Source: Adiantum capillus-veneris (taxonomy: Eukaryota > Streptophyta > Polypodiopsida > Polypodiales > Pteridaceae). From it: a DNA stretch of 64,000 nt. Positions within the stretch are counted from its first letter, which is position 1; every line of letters begins with the position of its first letter. A program made the position numbers and the translations under genes. Location: the NCBI GenBank assembly GCA_014529385.2, contig CM043959.1, positions 91,865,529 through 91,929,528 on the forward strand, written 5' to 3'. The notes beneath the pieces were generated by a model, which did no database searches, was not told the origin of the DNA, and worked only from the letters and a program-made list of their open reading frames with translations. Below are positions 1 through 11,718 of the stretch, one piece after another.

Positions 1-454
1 GGCGCTTCTCACGTCCGCATTTTGTACAAAAAATTTTACTGGATGTTCTGGTTTTATATGGTTTGCAGGGATATTTTCTAAACTAAAGTAAAAAAGAGGG
101 TGTGGCTTGAGATTTAGCAGCCACGAGTTCTGTCTCTGGGCTTTTTTAACGAAGTTGGTTTTTTAATACAGTGTTTGACTGAATTTCTTTTAATTTAACT
201 TTGAAGCATAAAAGGCAATTGGCCTGAGCAGGTTAATGAGGTTTGCATAGATTTTTGAAGGGATTTTTTCACATGTCGTATATGTTTTATGACTGCATGG
301 GTATAGGTTTCTTTACACCAAGGCTTTGACTGGCATTCACTAGAAAATAAATGGAAAATTTTCCATCTTTTTGATGTTTAGGGGTAACTGGCATTAGGTC
401 GTACCCATGCACTTCCAAGCGCAAATTTATTTTTATATAGAGTGAATCCCCCGG
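1..454. other. No recognisable feature
   Basis: AT-rich sequence with no long reading frame, repeat or RNA feature that I can recognise. It precedes a degraded Copia fragment. Confidence 0.5.
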
Positions 455-760
455 GTTTACTACTCACTGGTTTGAATGAAACACATATTGCCAAACTTAA
501 GGTTGATATTTGAGACATCGAATTTGGGGCTTTTGATCATTATTTGGGCATTCAATTTAAGAGTGTGATGAGGGTATTGTATCATGTCAGGCAAAGTATG
601 TGACGACTTGATGACTACAAGCAAATTGCCACCCCTATGGAGACATGTCTGAAGTTAAGTCTACATGATGCTAGAGATCTTGCAGACGTTACCCTCTACA
701 AGATAGTTGTTTGTTGCCTCATTTACGTATGCATTATAAGACAAGACATGAGTGGCAAGG
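455..760 (+). pseudogene. Degraded Copia reverse transcriptase fragment
   Basis: Short relic of the Copia polymerase also present in elements A and C. Residues such as KLSLHDARDLADVTLY and CLIYVC align with KLSLHDAGDPADVTLY and CLIYVC of those elements. Upstream, a diverged counterpart of the stretch after the YVDD motif (ITGPNERHIAEF) can be followed at the nucleotide level with stops and deletions. It lies on the plus strand with no LTR, protease or integrase beside it, so it is an old isolated fragment. Confidence 0.75.
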
Positions 761-1313
761 GCTCCTCTCTACTTGTATGCGATGATGTACCTCGTCTCTT
801 GTTCAGTTTAGAGGACTCTCAAGATATATTTCTCCCTCTCCTTTGGGCACTCCTTTGGCAAACCAGGGATTGCATCCTCTTGGTTTGCATGAGTCTCCAT
901 AGCTTGCATTTGGCCTATGGAAAAAAGTAAATTATTAGCCTCTAGCCATGTCTCGACAAGTGCTTGCTAGTTAGGATTACTATGTGCTTCTTGCAATCAT
1001 CGTGCAAAGTATCTAATTGCATGCATTCCTTCTACAAAAACAAAATCATCATCAAAATTCATTCCTAACAAAGTCATACCAATTTCTAGAATATCAAACA
1101 AAGCAGTAAATTTAGGAGATCATAGGGAAAATGGAAGTGAGATATGCTCTAGCCAATAAAGACGCAACCCTCCTTATGGTAGATTGCCAACTGACTATGA
1201 AGAGGGAAAAGTACATGTAATGAAAATGGACTATGAACATTGAGAATAGCGGAATTAAGAAAATTGTAGTGGGAATTTTTATGAGAATACTTTGAGAAAA
1301 TAGAGGGAGAACT
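761..1313. other. No recognisable feature
   Basis: No gene or RNA recognised. The left LTR of element E could extend into the end of this stretch, because the two E LTR copies still share a few bases (AACT) just outside the boundary chosen here. Confidence 0.4.
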
Positions 1314-1901
1314 TGATTAGAGGTAGCAACATGGTCATTATACTTAATTAACTTTGGCATCAACAATACTTTGCAAGATAAAGAATTAGAGAACTTGACA
1401 ACACTTGAGGACCAGATTTATGTGGAGCCGATCCCCCCTCCAAAAGGATTTTGTATTATAGTTTCTCCCATAAAGAGATACTTGGTACAATACAAGCTTT
1501 GTGTTCCTTGAGACCTTGATGGTGCAATGAAGATATAGAGCTTCATGCACCACAATTATGCCTGTAAATTAATCTAATGAAAGCATTAACTTGTCCCCCC
1601 GGCCTCAGTCCCAAGACCTCAAACATCTTCGAAGGTGGAGAGAGCTAGCATGGAATGAGGGTAGGGAAGAGGAAGAAGAATTATCTTATGAGAAAGAAAT
1701 AATCTCCTCACTTGTATTACTCTTGTAACTTAGCATAACATAGTAGCATAGTAATAGAGATGAAGAAGATGGCAAGCTTGCACTTTGGAGCATGGCTCTT
1801 GGTTGGATTTTCATTCCATAGCCAAGAGTTCTTGGTGTAGGCTCTCAACTTCTCAAGCTTGGAGAAGGAGATGGAGTTCGTGCTCAACATACCATGAAAA
1901 T

Positions 1902-1996
<95 letters not shown>
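1902..1996. repeat. Compound (TG)n(AG)n microsatellite
   Basis: About 40 bp of TG repeats run directly into about 55 bp of AG repeats. It lies inside the left LTR of element E. The right LTR has the same compound repeat in a shorter form (31630-31701). Confidence 0.95.
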
Positions 1997-1999
<3 letters not shown>

Positions 2000-2315
2000 A
2001 TGGTCAAGCTACCCCCTTCCTTGCTTGGATCGACCCCTCTTCCTAGCTCAAGCTTGAAGTTGGTTGGACCTTATCTAGACTATCCAATCACATGCATTAG
2101 ACATATCAAGCAACCATGGTAGCATTTGAACAAGTGTCCCCCTTTCCCCTTTGAGAGAGAGGACTTGAAAATAGCTTAAATAATTAATTAAATAAATTAA
2201 ATTCCCATTGGACCCCTTTAGAGGTCAACCAATAGGCTTTAGGCACTACATGAGGGCAGCATGTGTAGATGCTTGACATGTGTCCTTGTTGCCTCTTAAG
2301 TCTTGGGCTTGCCTT

Positions 2316-2317
<2 letters not shown>

Positions 2318-2353
<36 letters not shown>
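2318..2353. repeat. (TG)n microsatellite
   Basis: About 36 bp of TG repeats in the left E LTR. At the matching place in the right LTR (about 32022-32038) only a few scattered TG units remain. Confidence 0.9.
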
Positions 2354-2354
<1 letters not shown>

Positions 2355-2895
2355 CTCTCTCATGCCCCTAGCTTTAGGGCTCGCCCCCCTTCTTGTGGGG
2401 ATCATGTTGACTTTGGAACACCTTACCCCCTTGAGCACCTTAGTCGTAAAGCCCCTCAAGCACCTTAGTCATAAAACATGACAAGCACCTCAAGCACCTT
2501 AATCATCAAGCACGACAAGCACCTCAATCACCTTAGTCAGCAAGCACGACAAGCACCTTAGTCAGAAAGAATGACAAGCACCTCAAGCTTGGGTTGGGTT
2601 CCCTCCTCAAGATCAACCCTAGCTTGCCTAAGGTCCTAGGCCTAAGGACTTTTAAGACTAACCTTTGGAGGTCTTTAATGAAGCTAACCCTAAGGTCTTT
2701 CAAGATCCATTAGCTAGCATTGCTCTTTGACATACCATCTCTCATTTGGACCCATTGACTTTGGTCATGTGCTGAGATAGATCTATAAGCACATGTCTAT
2801 ATTCTAACTCTTGTTCTTGTTTATTCTCCCACATTAAATGATCAATTTAATATGAGAAAATCATTTGGGTTAGTTAGATATTAGATTTTATGACA

Positions 2896-2909
2896 TTACC
2901 TCTCTCTTG
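2896..2909 (-). promoter_or_regulatory. Element E polypurine tract
   Basis: On the minus strand the sequence CAAGAGAGAGGTAA lies directly before the LTR start TGTCATAAAATC. This is the position and composition of the plus-strand priming tract of an LTR retrotransposon. Confidence 0.75.
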
Positions 2910-3267
2910 AAATCATAGTTGTCCTCGACTATGAGGTAGAGGAGATAAAGCCTTAGTCATTAGTCTATGTTTCTTAGTGGGTAGAGAATCCCTTTTTACC
3001 CTACGACATCATTCCAGAATGGATGACTAATCCATTTGGTGCTTGGGAGACTAAACATGATTCTAAGCATGCATACTACTTAAACTTGTGCACAATAGAA
3101 AAAAAAAGAACTAGTTTATAAGAGAAAAACAATTTTCATTTAAAAAAAAGTATTTACATTTGATTATTCTATTGTATCATTGTAAGCATTGACAAGGTTC
3201 ATACTATCCTTAAGTTGTGTTCATTGCATCCATCTAGCATCTTCAAAAGAATAAATTTTGAATTTAA

Positions 3268-3783
3268 TAACGGATAATCTTACCATGTCTTAGTACCTTG
3301 TCTTCATGTCGAAGAATCAATTTGGGCTGAAGCACCTCTTCTTGATCTTTGATCTCGGGCGGATGGCTCTCCTTTGTAAGGCTTAAGTAGGCTTACATGA
3401 AAATCATTGTGAATGAGCCAATGGTTGGGCAACTTGAGTTGATAGGCCATCTCATTGATTGGTTTTAGGATTTGAAAAGGACCACAGTATCTTTTTGCTA
3501 GTTTAGCATAATACTTTTGGTGGCCCGTAGGACTTTTGCCCGTAGTTTGCCTCAATCGAGCCTTGGGAAATTTGAGTAAGACCAAATCATTTTCCTTGAA
3601 AGCTACGTCCCTTCTATGCTTATTCGTAGTAGCCTTTTGCTTTTGTTGCGAGATGGATATAGCATACTTAATCTTTTGGAAAGATTCTCGTAGGTCTCGG
3701 CTATACTCATCGACATCAAGCGAAGATCTTCCCATGTACCTTAAGTAGCAAGGGACTTTTAGGTCTTCTGTTAATGATTTCAA
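3268..3783 (-). pseudogene. Element E integrase C-terminus and chromodomain-like tail
   Basis: A minus-strand frame gives a typical Gypsy integrase C-terminus, with RRDVAFKENDLVLLKFPKAR, then YCGPFQILKPI (the GPY/F motif), then NDFHVSLLKPYKGE. After a frameshift near 3385 the protein continues in another frame with PPEIKDQEEVLQPKLILRH, the start of a chromodomain-type tail that ends shortly after. This domain is known to guide chromoviruses to chromatin. The 3' end of E follows, with its polypurine tract about 360 bp further on. Here the gene is frameshifted and inactive. Confidence 0.8.
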
Positions 3784-4039
3784 AAGGTGCCTTCCCTGTA
3801 GTGTATGGACAGTGTTATTGTACGCATACTCTACAAGAGGTAGGTACTTTTCCCATTGGGAACATTGATCTACCTTGGTAACATAGGTCTTAAGTGGATC
3901 TAGAATTAAGGTTGGCTATTTCACATTGGCCATCCATTTGTGGGTGATAGGCAGAAGAGAAATTAAGCCTAGTACCTAGATTCTCAAAGAGACCCTTCTA
4001 GAAATTACTGGTCATTCAAGGATCTCTATCCGACACTAT

Positions 4040-4861
4040 TTATGTTGGCAAGCCATGGTGTTTAAAAATTTGGGATATAAAGAGAGTTTCCATTTGGTGT
4101 GCCTTAATAGTCTTTGTGATAGGTATAAAATGTGCTTGTTTGCTAAACATGTCTACTATTGTCCATATTCTCGTATTCCCATGGATAGACTTTGTCAATC
4201 CAAAGATAAAATCCATGGATATGCTCTCCCACGGTGAATTAGGAATTGGCAAAGGTTGGAGTAATCCAGGTTGCTTCCCCCTATCATACTTTGTCTTTGG
4301 TATATCACACGACAGATAGTTTTGTATGTCCGTCTTCATGTTAGGCCAATAGAAATACATCTCTACTCCGTGAATGGTAGATTGGATCCCTCGATGCCCC
4401 GCATAGGGAGGAGCATGGGATTCATACATCACTTTCTCACGAAGAGAGTGAGTAACACATAGCCTATTGCCATAGAGAAGACAACCATCCTGTAAGGTGA
4501 ATGGTTCTTCTTTCTTCCCTAAGGCAAGGGCTGAAATTATATCTTTAAAATTGGGGTCAGTAGCATACTCATCTATCATAGAGAAGACAACCATCCTATA
4601 GAAATACATCTCTACTTTGTGAATGGTAGATTGGATCCCTCGATTCCCCGCATACGGAGGAGCATGGGATTCATACATCACTTTCTCACAAAGAGAGTGA
4701 GTAACACATAGACTATTGCCATAGAGAAGATAACCATCCTGTAAGGTGAATGGTTCTTCTTTCTTCCCTAAGGCAAGGGCTGAAATTATATCTTTAAAAT
4801 TGGGGTCAGTAGCATACTCATCTATCATAGAAGATAGATCATTATGAGTTGCTATGGACAC
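4040..4861 (-). pseudogene. Element E integrase, zinc-binding and core part, with internal duplication
   Basis: This minus-strand frame encodes the N-terminal integrase region (HAPPYAGHRGIQSTI, then the HHCC region) and the start of the catalytic core (SISMDFIFGLTKSIHGNTRIW, first catalytic Asp). A block of 83 residues around YATDPNFKDII...ESHAPPYAG...EMYFY occurs twice in tandem, in frame. The frame stops after HHGLPT. The next catalytic motif (SDRD) is readable just beyond in another frame and is followed by a stop. The gene is an inactive relic with a local duplication. Confidence 0.85.
4349..4846 (-). repeat. 249-bp in-frame tandem duplication in element E integrase
   Basis: The block starting near 4349 repeats near 4598 with an offset of 249 bp (83 codons). 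A sequence beginning ATAGAGAAGACAACCATCCT occurs both inside the unit and at the junction, which suggests short homology guided the event. The copies differ at scattered bases, so the duplication is not very recent. Confidence 0.85.
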
Positions 4862-5119
4862 TGCATTGGCTCTTGGCCATTGTGATAGTGCATCAGCTAC
4901 TCGATTGTGCTTGCCAGTAATGTGAGCAATATGAAAATTGAATCACGAAAGAAAATTTTCCCACCTCATTTGTATATCAAAGAGCTTGGTTTGCATCATA
5001 AAGTACTTGAGACTTTGGTGGTCCATTCGTAAGATGAATGGAGTCCCCAATAGATAGTGCTTCCAAGTGTCAAGGGCATGTAGGACAGCTAGTAGCTCCT
5101 TCTTGTAGATGCCCAATAC

Positions 5120-6172
5120 TCACTCATCAAAATTGAGTCTTTGACTCTCATATGTTATGCCATGCACTTCTTGAAGCAAAACTGCTCCAATGAAATCTCC
5201 GCAAGCATCACATTGGACTTCAAATGGTTTTGAGAGATCCGATAGTGTAAGCACGGGTTGAGAAGTAAGATTTTCTTTAAGCTTTTCAAAAGCACTTTGC
5301 TCTTTAGTAGTCCATATGTACTTAATATTTTTCTTTGTCAAGTCATGTAGTGCTCCTACTATTTGGGAGAATTTAGCTATGAAGCATCTATAGTATGCAC
5401 ACATACCAATAAAGCTTCGTAGTTTATGTAGATTCCTTGGGTTATTACATTCTTTTATTACCTCAAGCTTAGTTGCATCCACACGGATATACCATCTTAA
5501 GAGATAATATGAACTAAGTATTGAATCTCTTGGAGAAAAAATTCACTCTTCTTTTGGTTAATGAAAAGTTTATCTCCCTCATAGCTTGAAAAACTACCTG
5601 GAGGTGTTGCTTATGCTCCTCCTAAGATTTGAAGTAGATGATAATGTCGTCGAAGAACACTCCGGTGAACTTGCGGTAGGGTCTAAATATTTTCTCCATT
5701 AGGCGGTTGAACGTGGCTGGAGCATTTGTCAAACCAAAAGGCATGATAATATATTCATAAAGATCAAAAGTTGTACGGAACGTGGTCTTTACGATATCTT
5801 CATTCACTATCCTTATTTGATGATAGACACTTTTAAGTCAATCCTACTGAAGTAGGTTGAACCTTGGAGCTTATCAAATAGATCTTCTATCCACGGTACG
5901 AGCAATCTGTTTTTGATAGTGATATGGTTTAGTGCTTGATAGTCCACACACATGCGGTATGTGCCATCTTTCTTTTGCACTAAAAGGACTGGAGAACAAA
6001 AGGGAGAGGAGCTAGGCCTCATCATGCCCTTGTCTACTAGCTCGTACAGTTGCCTCATAATCTCCTCTTGTTGAGCTTGAGAAACTCTATAAGGAGGTTC
6101 ATTTGGCGGTGAGCTCCCAAGTAGAAGCTCTATCTTATGGTCATCATCCCCTCGTTTTGGAGGTAACTCCAC
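5120..6172 (-). pseudogene. Element E reverse transcriptase and RNase H
   Basis: Three adjoining minus-strand frames make one broken polymerase. At 6172-5813 is the RT N-terminal part (VLLVQKKDGTYRMCVDYQAL, then YFSRIDL). At 5807-5622 are [19 protein letters not shown] and the catalytic FFDD motif, in place of the usual F/YxDD. At 5482-5120 is the RNase H start (LRSFIGMCAYYR, then FEVQCDACG with its first Asp). Frameshifts separate them, and the stretch 4861-5120 holds further decayed RNase H. Family: Ty3/Gypsy. Confidence 0.88.
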
Positions 6173-6208
6173 AGGGATGTCATTGATGAATACATCTTGG
6201 AATATATT

Positions 6209-6724
6209 TCAAAAATTAGACAAATCTAATTCTTCTTGATTCCTACCACTTTGTTTTGTTAAAACATTAGCATCATTTAGAGACTCCTTAACAAAAATCA
6301 TGTACGAGAAAACTGAGCTTTTCATTGAATTATTAAAAGCATGTGAGTTTACAAGTTGTATAGTACGATCGGACTCATTAGCATCTATGTACATGCTCTT
6401 TTCCCTGTAGGTGAAGTAGATTCTCCTTTCAGGGAACTTCATGCTGGCAGCCATGCGGTTGAACCATGGTGCCCCTAGGATAACATCCTCATGTTGGAGA
6501 GGAGAAATGAAAAAGTCTTCTTTGTCTACGTAGCTTTGGACATGAAGCCTCAACTTCCCAATCAAGGGAGTAACGGAGGCTTGCTATCCCTTGAAAGACC
6601 CATCGGCATTTATAGTATCTTTCATCTTGAAAGCTTGAATGCCTAGCTTAGAGGCCAACTCCATTGATATGAAGTTATGAGTAGAGCCAAGGTCAAAAAA
6701 GATGAAGGCTTCCCTCACCTTCCC
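6209..6724 (-). pseudogene. Element E aspartic protease, right edge split by element F
   Basis: Next to the F insertion the minus strand reads AFIFFDLGSTHNF, a retroviral protease active site in which the usual Asp-Ser-Gly is Asp-Leu-Gly. It continues through ISMELASKLGIQAFKMKD, a stop near 6585, then VDKEDFFISPLQHEDVILGAPW, the conserved second half. The upstream end joins E's zinc-knuckle region at 11842 in frame once F and one target-site duplication are removed. The missing active-site Ser and the stop indicate loss of function. Confidence 0.82.
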
Positions 6725-6847
6725 TGAAAGGGTGGTGGTAATGCGTGTGATAGTCTCCACCCAACCATGCTATCTTATAGCCTCCCCCTAACGTAGACAC
6801 TATTTGGTGGTGCTAGTGGCCTTGCTTGTAGGGCCCATGTCCTTAGA
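6725..6847 (-). repeat. Element F left LTR (3' LTR)
   Basis: A 123-bp LTR starting TGAAAGGG on the plus strand and ending in GA where the partner copy has the canonical CA. It is preceded by the TTCCC duplication. Confidence 0.9.
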
Positions 6848-6873
6848 TTACCCCCCCCCCCCTGGAGAATCTT
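6848..6873 (-). promoter_or_regulatory. Element F polypurine tract
   Basis: The minus strand reads ATTCTCCA, then a run of about 14 G, then TAA, directly before the left LTR. This matches the polypurine tract position. Confidence 0.8.
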
Positions 6874-7947
6874 TTTTGTCCTCGAAAATGAATGTAGGAA
6901 AACGTTTTTTAAGTGAATCCGTCTATCTAGCCATTTTACCAACACCTGTCGTCTGACATGATGTCTGGTGCAAAACTCATGAGAATCCAAAATCTTTCCG
7001 GGCTCATGAGGGATGCGTGGCGGTTCGATAAGGTCGACCAACACACCTGTCTCAATGACATTATCATTTTGTCCTAGTTGTTTTCGTAAACGGCTAACAT
7101 GAAAAACAAGACGAACTCGTGAGTGCTCTAGAAGAGCTAACTTATAGGCCACTTGACCTATACGTTTGAGAATGGTAAATGGTCTACAATAGCGTGGTGA
7201 AAGTTTAGCAAACTTTCCCATCTTCAAAATTTCTAAATGCTCCGGAGCCTTGAGAAAAACCTTGTCTCCTTCTTCAAAAGTAGCAAGACAACGATGCTCA
7301 TCTGCGTACTTCTTATATCTAGCTGGCTGTGGTGGTTAGCGATGCATAGTTCTTATATCGATCTTGAGCTTGCTTAACATTATATCGAGCACCTCGCTTA
7401 TTGTATCTTCTCCTTAGCCAACCCCACCGTAACGGATGATCCAAGTTGAAATCCATATAAAAGCATAAATGGACTAAACCCTATAGTCACATGCTTTGAA
7501 CTATTATAAGCAAATTCCAATATAGGTAAATAGTCTTCCCAATTGGTTTTCTTCTTGCTAATGTACGCTCAAAAGCATATCTTCTAGTACTTGATTAACT
7601 CTTTCGGTTTGACCATCTGTTTCTGGATGATCGGACGTACTTAGATTAAGTTTAGTTTCCAACTTTTGAAACACAACTCTCTAGAAGTGATTATCAAACT
7701 TTCGATCTCTATCGCTAATGATACTAGCTGGAAGACCGTAGAGTCTATATATATGCTCTACAAATAGCCGTGCTAATTTCGGTGTCTTAACCATGGTCTT
7801 AGTGGGAATGAATCGACCCATCTTTGTTAGACGGTCTACAATTACCCATATGGAATCATGGCCATGATTTGTAGTAGGTAGTCCTACTACAAAGGCCATA
7901 GAGATACTCTCCCACTTACCTTGTGGAATCTCTAAAGGATGTAACAT
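6874..7947 (-). pseudogene. Element F integrase and chromodomain-like tail
   Basis: At 7947-7681 is the catalytic core start with SISMAFVVGLPTTNHGHDSIW, where the first catalytic Asp (normally SMDF) is Ala, followed by the second Asp in ASIISDRDRKF. Around 7660-7590 a third segment gives DGQTERVNQ with the catalytic Glu. At 7227 and below are KFAKLSPRYCRPFTILKRIG (GPY/F-like) and LVFHVSRLRKQLG. EPGKILDSHEF followed by RRQVLVKWLD is a chromodomain signature. Several stops and frameshifts separate the parts. Confidence 0.85.
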
Positions 7948-8155
7948 GCCACCTACCTTGAGGCGCTCTGCCTAGCATCAATCTCTACCACAAACGGCTT
8001 AAGTGGGTCAATGATTGCTAGGATGGGGCAGTGGCTGCAACTATCGTGAGCTGTTCAAAACTGTGTTGTTGGGCTTCTTCCTAAGAAAAGGTCTTAACTT
8101 TTGCTTTAAGTTGATATGCCATAGGAACAATGATTTTGCCATAATCACGGATATA

Positions 8156-8893
8156 CTATCGATAAAATCCAGCCATGCTTAAGAATATTTGAAGCTCCTC
8201 AACCGTGTTGGGATGTGGCCATCGAAGAATGGCAGCGACCTTGTCAGTGTCCATCTTGATGCCATAATAAGAGATCACATGACCAAGGTCATGTATCTCT
8301 GTTTTAAAGAAATCGCACTTGCTTTGCTTAGCATGTAGAGCATGAGCTAGCTGTTCAAAGACTAATCGTAAGTGTTCTATGCGTTCATCTTCAGTCTTAC
8401 TGTGAATGACAATGTCATCAAGGAAAACCACCACAAATTTTCCAAGATATGGATGTAAGACACTATCCATGAGTATCACAAATGTAGCTGGAGCATTGGT
8501 TAAACCAAAAGGCATAACCAAAAATTCAAAATGCTCGAACTGTGTTCTAAAGGTAGTTTTAGAGATATCTTGCAGAAGGATACGCACCAGGTGGTATCCT
8601 GAATGAAGATCTATCTTTGTATAGCATCTTGCTCCATGGAGTTGATCAAACAACTCATCCACTTGAGGTAGAGGAAGCTTGTTTTTGATGGTTATGGCGT
8701 TTAATCCGCGATAATCTACACACATGTGCATAGTACTATCTTTCTTTTTTACCAATAGGATTGGTGATGCCCAAGGCAAAGTGCTAGGTCTAATGAAACC
8801 ACGGGCGAGGTAGTCAGCCAACTGACTCTCAACCTCCTTCGCTTCACTAGCACTCATATGATACGGTGGTTTACTCCCCGGTTTAATGCCCAA
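8156..8893 (-). pseudogene. Element F reverse transcriptase
   Basis: An open stretch of 245 codons holds most of a Ty3/Gypsy reverse transcriptase: [20 protein letters not shown], then [28 protein letters not shown], the catalytic VVVFLDDIVIHS, and DLGHVISYYGIKMD. It ends at a stop after LSMAGFYR, where the connection to RNase H should begin. The region 7948-8155 retains only scraps of RNase H. The core motifs are intact but the polyprotein is not. Confidence 0.9.
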
Positions 8894-9696
8894 TAGACAT
8901 CTATGCCATGCTGCACATCACGTGTAGGGGGTAAACCTGACGGTAGATCACTTGAGAATACATCACTATACTCCATGAGTAAGTGAGTGAGCTTTTGCCG
9001 TGCAAAAGGAAAAAGTAAACTAGAGTTATGCTGGGATGGAGAATATTGTAATTCCTGTAATGTTTGTTTTACAACAGTTGCACGTTGCTCAATAGAATTA
9101 AAATGGAGAGCACTTTTCTTTTTAGAATTGTAAACACTTTGCTTATCACTAAAGTTCATTGCACTTTGCATACCATAACTAGAATTCACAGCACTTTGCT
9201 CTTGAGAAATCATAAAACTTGGAGACAAGTAGTAACACAAAAAGACTTCATCTATTAAATCTACTTTCTGTAAAATAGAAAGCTCGGCTGTACATATAAG
9301 AGGTGCAGATGGTATATTTTTCTCACCAAGCAAAAGCTCATGTTTACCATTGGCCATAAAGGATAAGGAGTTGTGTTCATAACTAGTGTGCAATGTGTTT
9401 CCTAAACCATGCAGCCACTCCCATCCTAAAACTACATCAACACGGTCCATGTTCATAACTTGAAAGTCAAGGGTCATCGTATGATCTTGAACAATAAGCT
9501 CAACCCCTTGAACTACCGTGTCCCATACTTCTTTATCATTTCCAGACATATATTCTACCACATACTTGTGGAAGCAGGGAGTCTGTGCAAGCTTCAATTT
9601 CTTAACTAGCTTATAGTTGAGGAAGTTATGAGTTGCACCATCATCCACTAAAATATGAACATGTTGTCCGTTAATAGTGCCATTCATGCGAATCAA
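8854..9696 (-). pseudogene. Element F aspartic protease and linker
   Basis: The protease region reads HVHILVDDGATHNFL, where the catalytic Asp-Ser-Gly is Asp-Asp-Gly, followed by DVVLGWEWLHGLG, the conserved end of Gypsy proteases. A long linker of about 120 residues leads toward the reverse transcriptase, whose start overlaps in a different frame (8893). The frameshift there splits the polyprotein. Confidence 0.85.
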
Positions 9697-9717
9697 ATCA
9701 TGGGGTCCAAAGGTGGG

Positions 9718-10968
9718 CTACCACATTGAAGTAGACACACAACACTTGTGCTTTTCTTCCCTATGAAGAACCTCTACATCACAATATTTAGGAGATGAGT
9801 CTAATGTGAGGCGTTGTACGGTGTGCATGGATTTTTCTTTGCCTTGCAAAAGAGGACAATTCTTCTTGTTATGTTGGTCCGAAAGACATCTGAAACACAA
9901 ATTGTGTTTCTTTGCACACTCAAAATCAGTAGTGCTGAGAGATCCATGTGGAGTATCTCGTAATTGCTTAGGCTTCTTCGCCTCTTGTGGACGTGGAGAG
10001 GTAGATTGTCTCTTATTCCTCTTGGAACGTGTGTACCTCGCCATTGGCTCTTAGCCACATTGCTCTTAGCAAACTTTTTCTTAGTGTAGGGAACATTTCC
10101 CTTCCTCTCTTGGTCATCATCACATCTTTGGGCATGACTGATGGCTTCTTCCAAAATTTTTGGATGTTGGGTCTTGAAATGAAGACGATAGTCTTTGTCA
10201 AGACCCCTATTAAAATCCCGTATCTTTTGGAATTCATCTAGAACTTCTAGTGATAATATGATTTTTTGATACCTCAAAAGGTACTGTGTGAGAGAGAGGC
10301 CAAACATGCGGTATGCATCCCATGCTAACCAATTCTTATCTTCTTCATTGGAGTCCAAAAACTCTTTGGAGAAAGAAGCTTGAAACGTAGCCCAAGACAG
10401 AGGACAAGCATCTATTGAACATGTCATCCACCACTTATAGGCCTTGTCTTTAAGAGATAGATTCGTTTCCACAACATTCTTTATATCTGGGGTGTGTCTC
10501 AACCTATGAATATTGCTCCATTTGTGTAAGAACGTATTGACTGCATCCTGGTTGTGATCACGCTCTTCCCTGTAAAACTCAGGAATGGTGATACTCTTAA
10601 GCAATGCATTGCTACCTTTTGCATCTTTCTGAATCACTTGTCTCTTGGACTCCTTGAGTCGTGCTAACTTGGTTTCCTTGAACCGTGTCACTTGTGGCTT
10701 CTTGAGCCATCTATGAATTCATAAATTTCACAATTAGCTCACTAAGATTTGTAACATTTGCATTGAGTGCAGAGAGGTTACGTTCAAGTACGCTTTGGTG
10801 ATTTTCCAAAGTCTTGAAAGCATCCATATCGACAAGGCCATGATCTCCTAGATCATCATCGTCATGCATATTAGTGTCGGTAGCACTCGTGGTGCCCTGA
10901 TTTTGATGTACATGCTCCAAATCAAAAGTGTGCGTATGTGGGATATCCTCACTGGCCATGGTAAACAC
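9718..10968 (-). pseudogene. Element F gag with CCHC zinc knuckle
   Basis: The gag start at 10968 (MFTMASEDIPHTHTFDLEH, first Met possibly at 10956) runs to a stop near 10711. The capsid region follows at 10691-10050 (VNTFLHKWSNIHRLRH, LKDKAYKWWMTC, YRMFGLSLTQYLLRYQ). After a frameshift near 10040 comes a nucleocapsid part with CFRCLSDQHNKKNC, a CX2CX4HX4C zinc knuckle. This protein forms the virus-like particle in such elements. It now contains at least one stop and one frameshift. Confidence 0.87.
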
Positions 10969-11705
10969 ACACTAATGTAAAGAGAAAAAAAAATGTCAAC
11001 TTGTACCTTGTAAAGCTTGAAGTCTTTGTTTTTTATGCTCGGCGATTTGTGTTGCACGCGAACCTCGCTTTGCGGAAATTGTAGTGCTTCACGTCGCGTT
11101 CGTTGTAAGAATACCTTCGTTGATTATTCACAAAAACTCGTCGGTTTTGTGAAGGCTTTTCTTCACATGTGAAGCTTTTTCTTGGAAGAAAAAGAAATTT
11201 TAGAGGAAAACTTTACTTCCTCCACGAAGTGAAAAGGAAGGGTGAAACTACTTCTTTGAAGTTTGAAGCTTTCCTTTTCCTTCTATCTTTCTTGTCAACA
11301 CAAGTATGCTATCTTTCCTTGTCATACACAATAAGGCTCAATAGCTTCGATGGTAGAGTGTTGGCCTCTTACCCTCATGGGATGGGTTCAACCCTCCTTC
11401 ATGCAAGGGTTTAGAGGGCCTTCCTATGCGTGGCACCAATGGAGCCTCGATGCTAGCCTCGATGTCGTAGAGTTGTTGGCCGAGTTTGCCTTGGTCACTC
11501 GCCTTGGTTGTGCGTTGTGGAGGGCGTAGGTGGGGCTAGAGCGGTCGACTGTCGTTGTCTACCTTTGCGTGTTGTGCACAAAATTCTATGCATGTCTTCT
11601 TTTTTGCTGCACAATGAAGACGCCGTTGTCCCTGTCTGCGAATCGTGGGAGAGAAGTAGCGTGTCGCATGCCCATGCAACCCGCTTTTCCTCTTGTCCAA
11701 AAATA
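10969..11705 (-). other. Element F 5' leader
   Basis: Untranslated leader between the primer binding site and gag. It contains GAAG-rich low-complexity sequence (11150-11270) and no recognisable gene. Confidence 0.6.
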
Positions 11706-11717
11706 GCTCTGATACTA
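11706..11717 (-). promoter_or_regulatory. Element F primer binding site
   Basis: The minus strand reads TAGTATCAGAGC one base inside the right LTR. It differs at one position from TGGTATCAGAGC, the complement of the plant initiator tRNA-Met 3' end. Confidence 0.85.
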
Positions 11718-11718
11718 G

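Larger units (their letters stand above)
1314..2895 (-). repeat. Element E left LTR (3' LTR)
   Basis: About 1582 bp, matched along its length by 31055-32580. On the minus strand it begins TGTCATAAAATC and ends near CTAATCA. It contains a compound (TG)n(AG)n microsatellite and a second (TG)n tract. The exact outer end is uncertain. Confidence 0.8.

Noticed and set aside
1717-2122. Open frames made of Ser-Leu, Thr-His or Arg-Glu repeats
   Set aside because: They are translations of the (TG)n(AG)n microsatellite in an LTR and have no domain.
2400-2600. CRISPR-like array in the repeated AAGCACCTTAGTCA phrases
   Set aside because: Repeats are short, irregular and without unique equal spacers; they lie in an LTR and recur in its partner at 32120-32270.
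4040-6172. Reading the stops in retroelement genes as programmed frameshifts
   Set aside because: Breaks are at different places in each element and often destroy conserved motifs, so decay explains them better.
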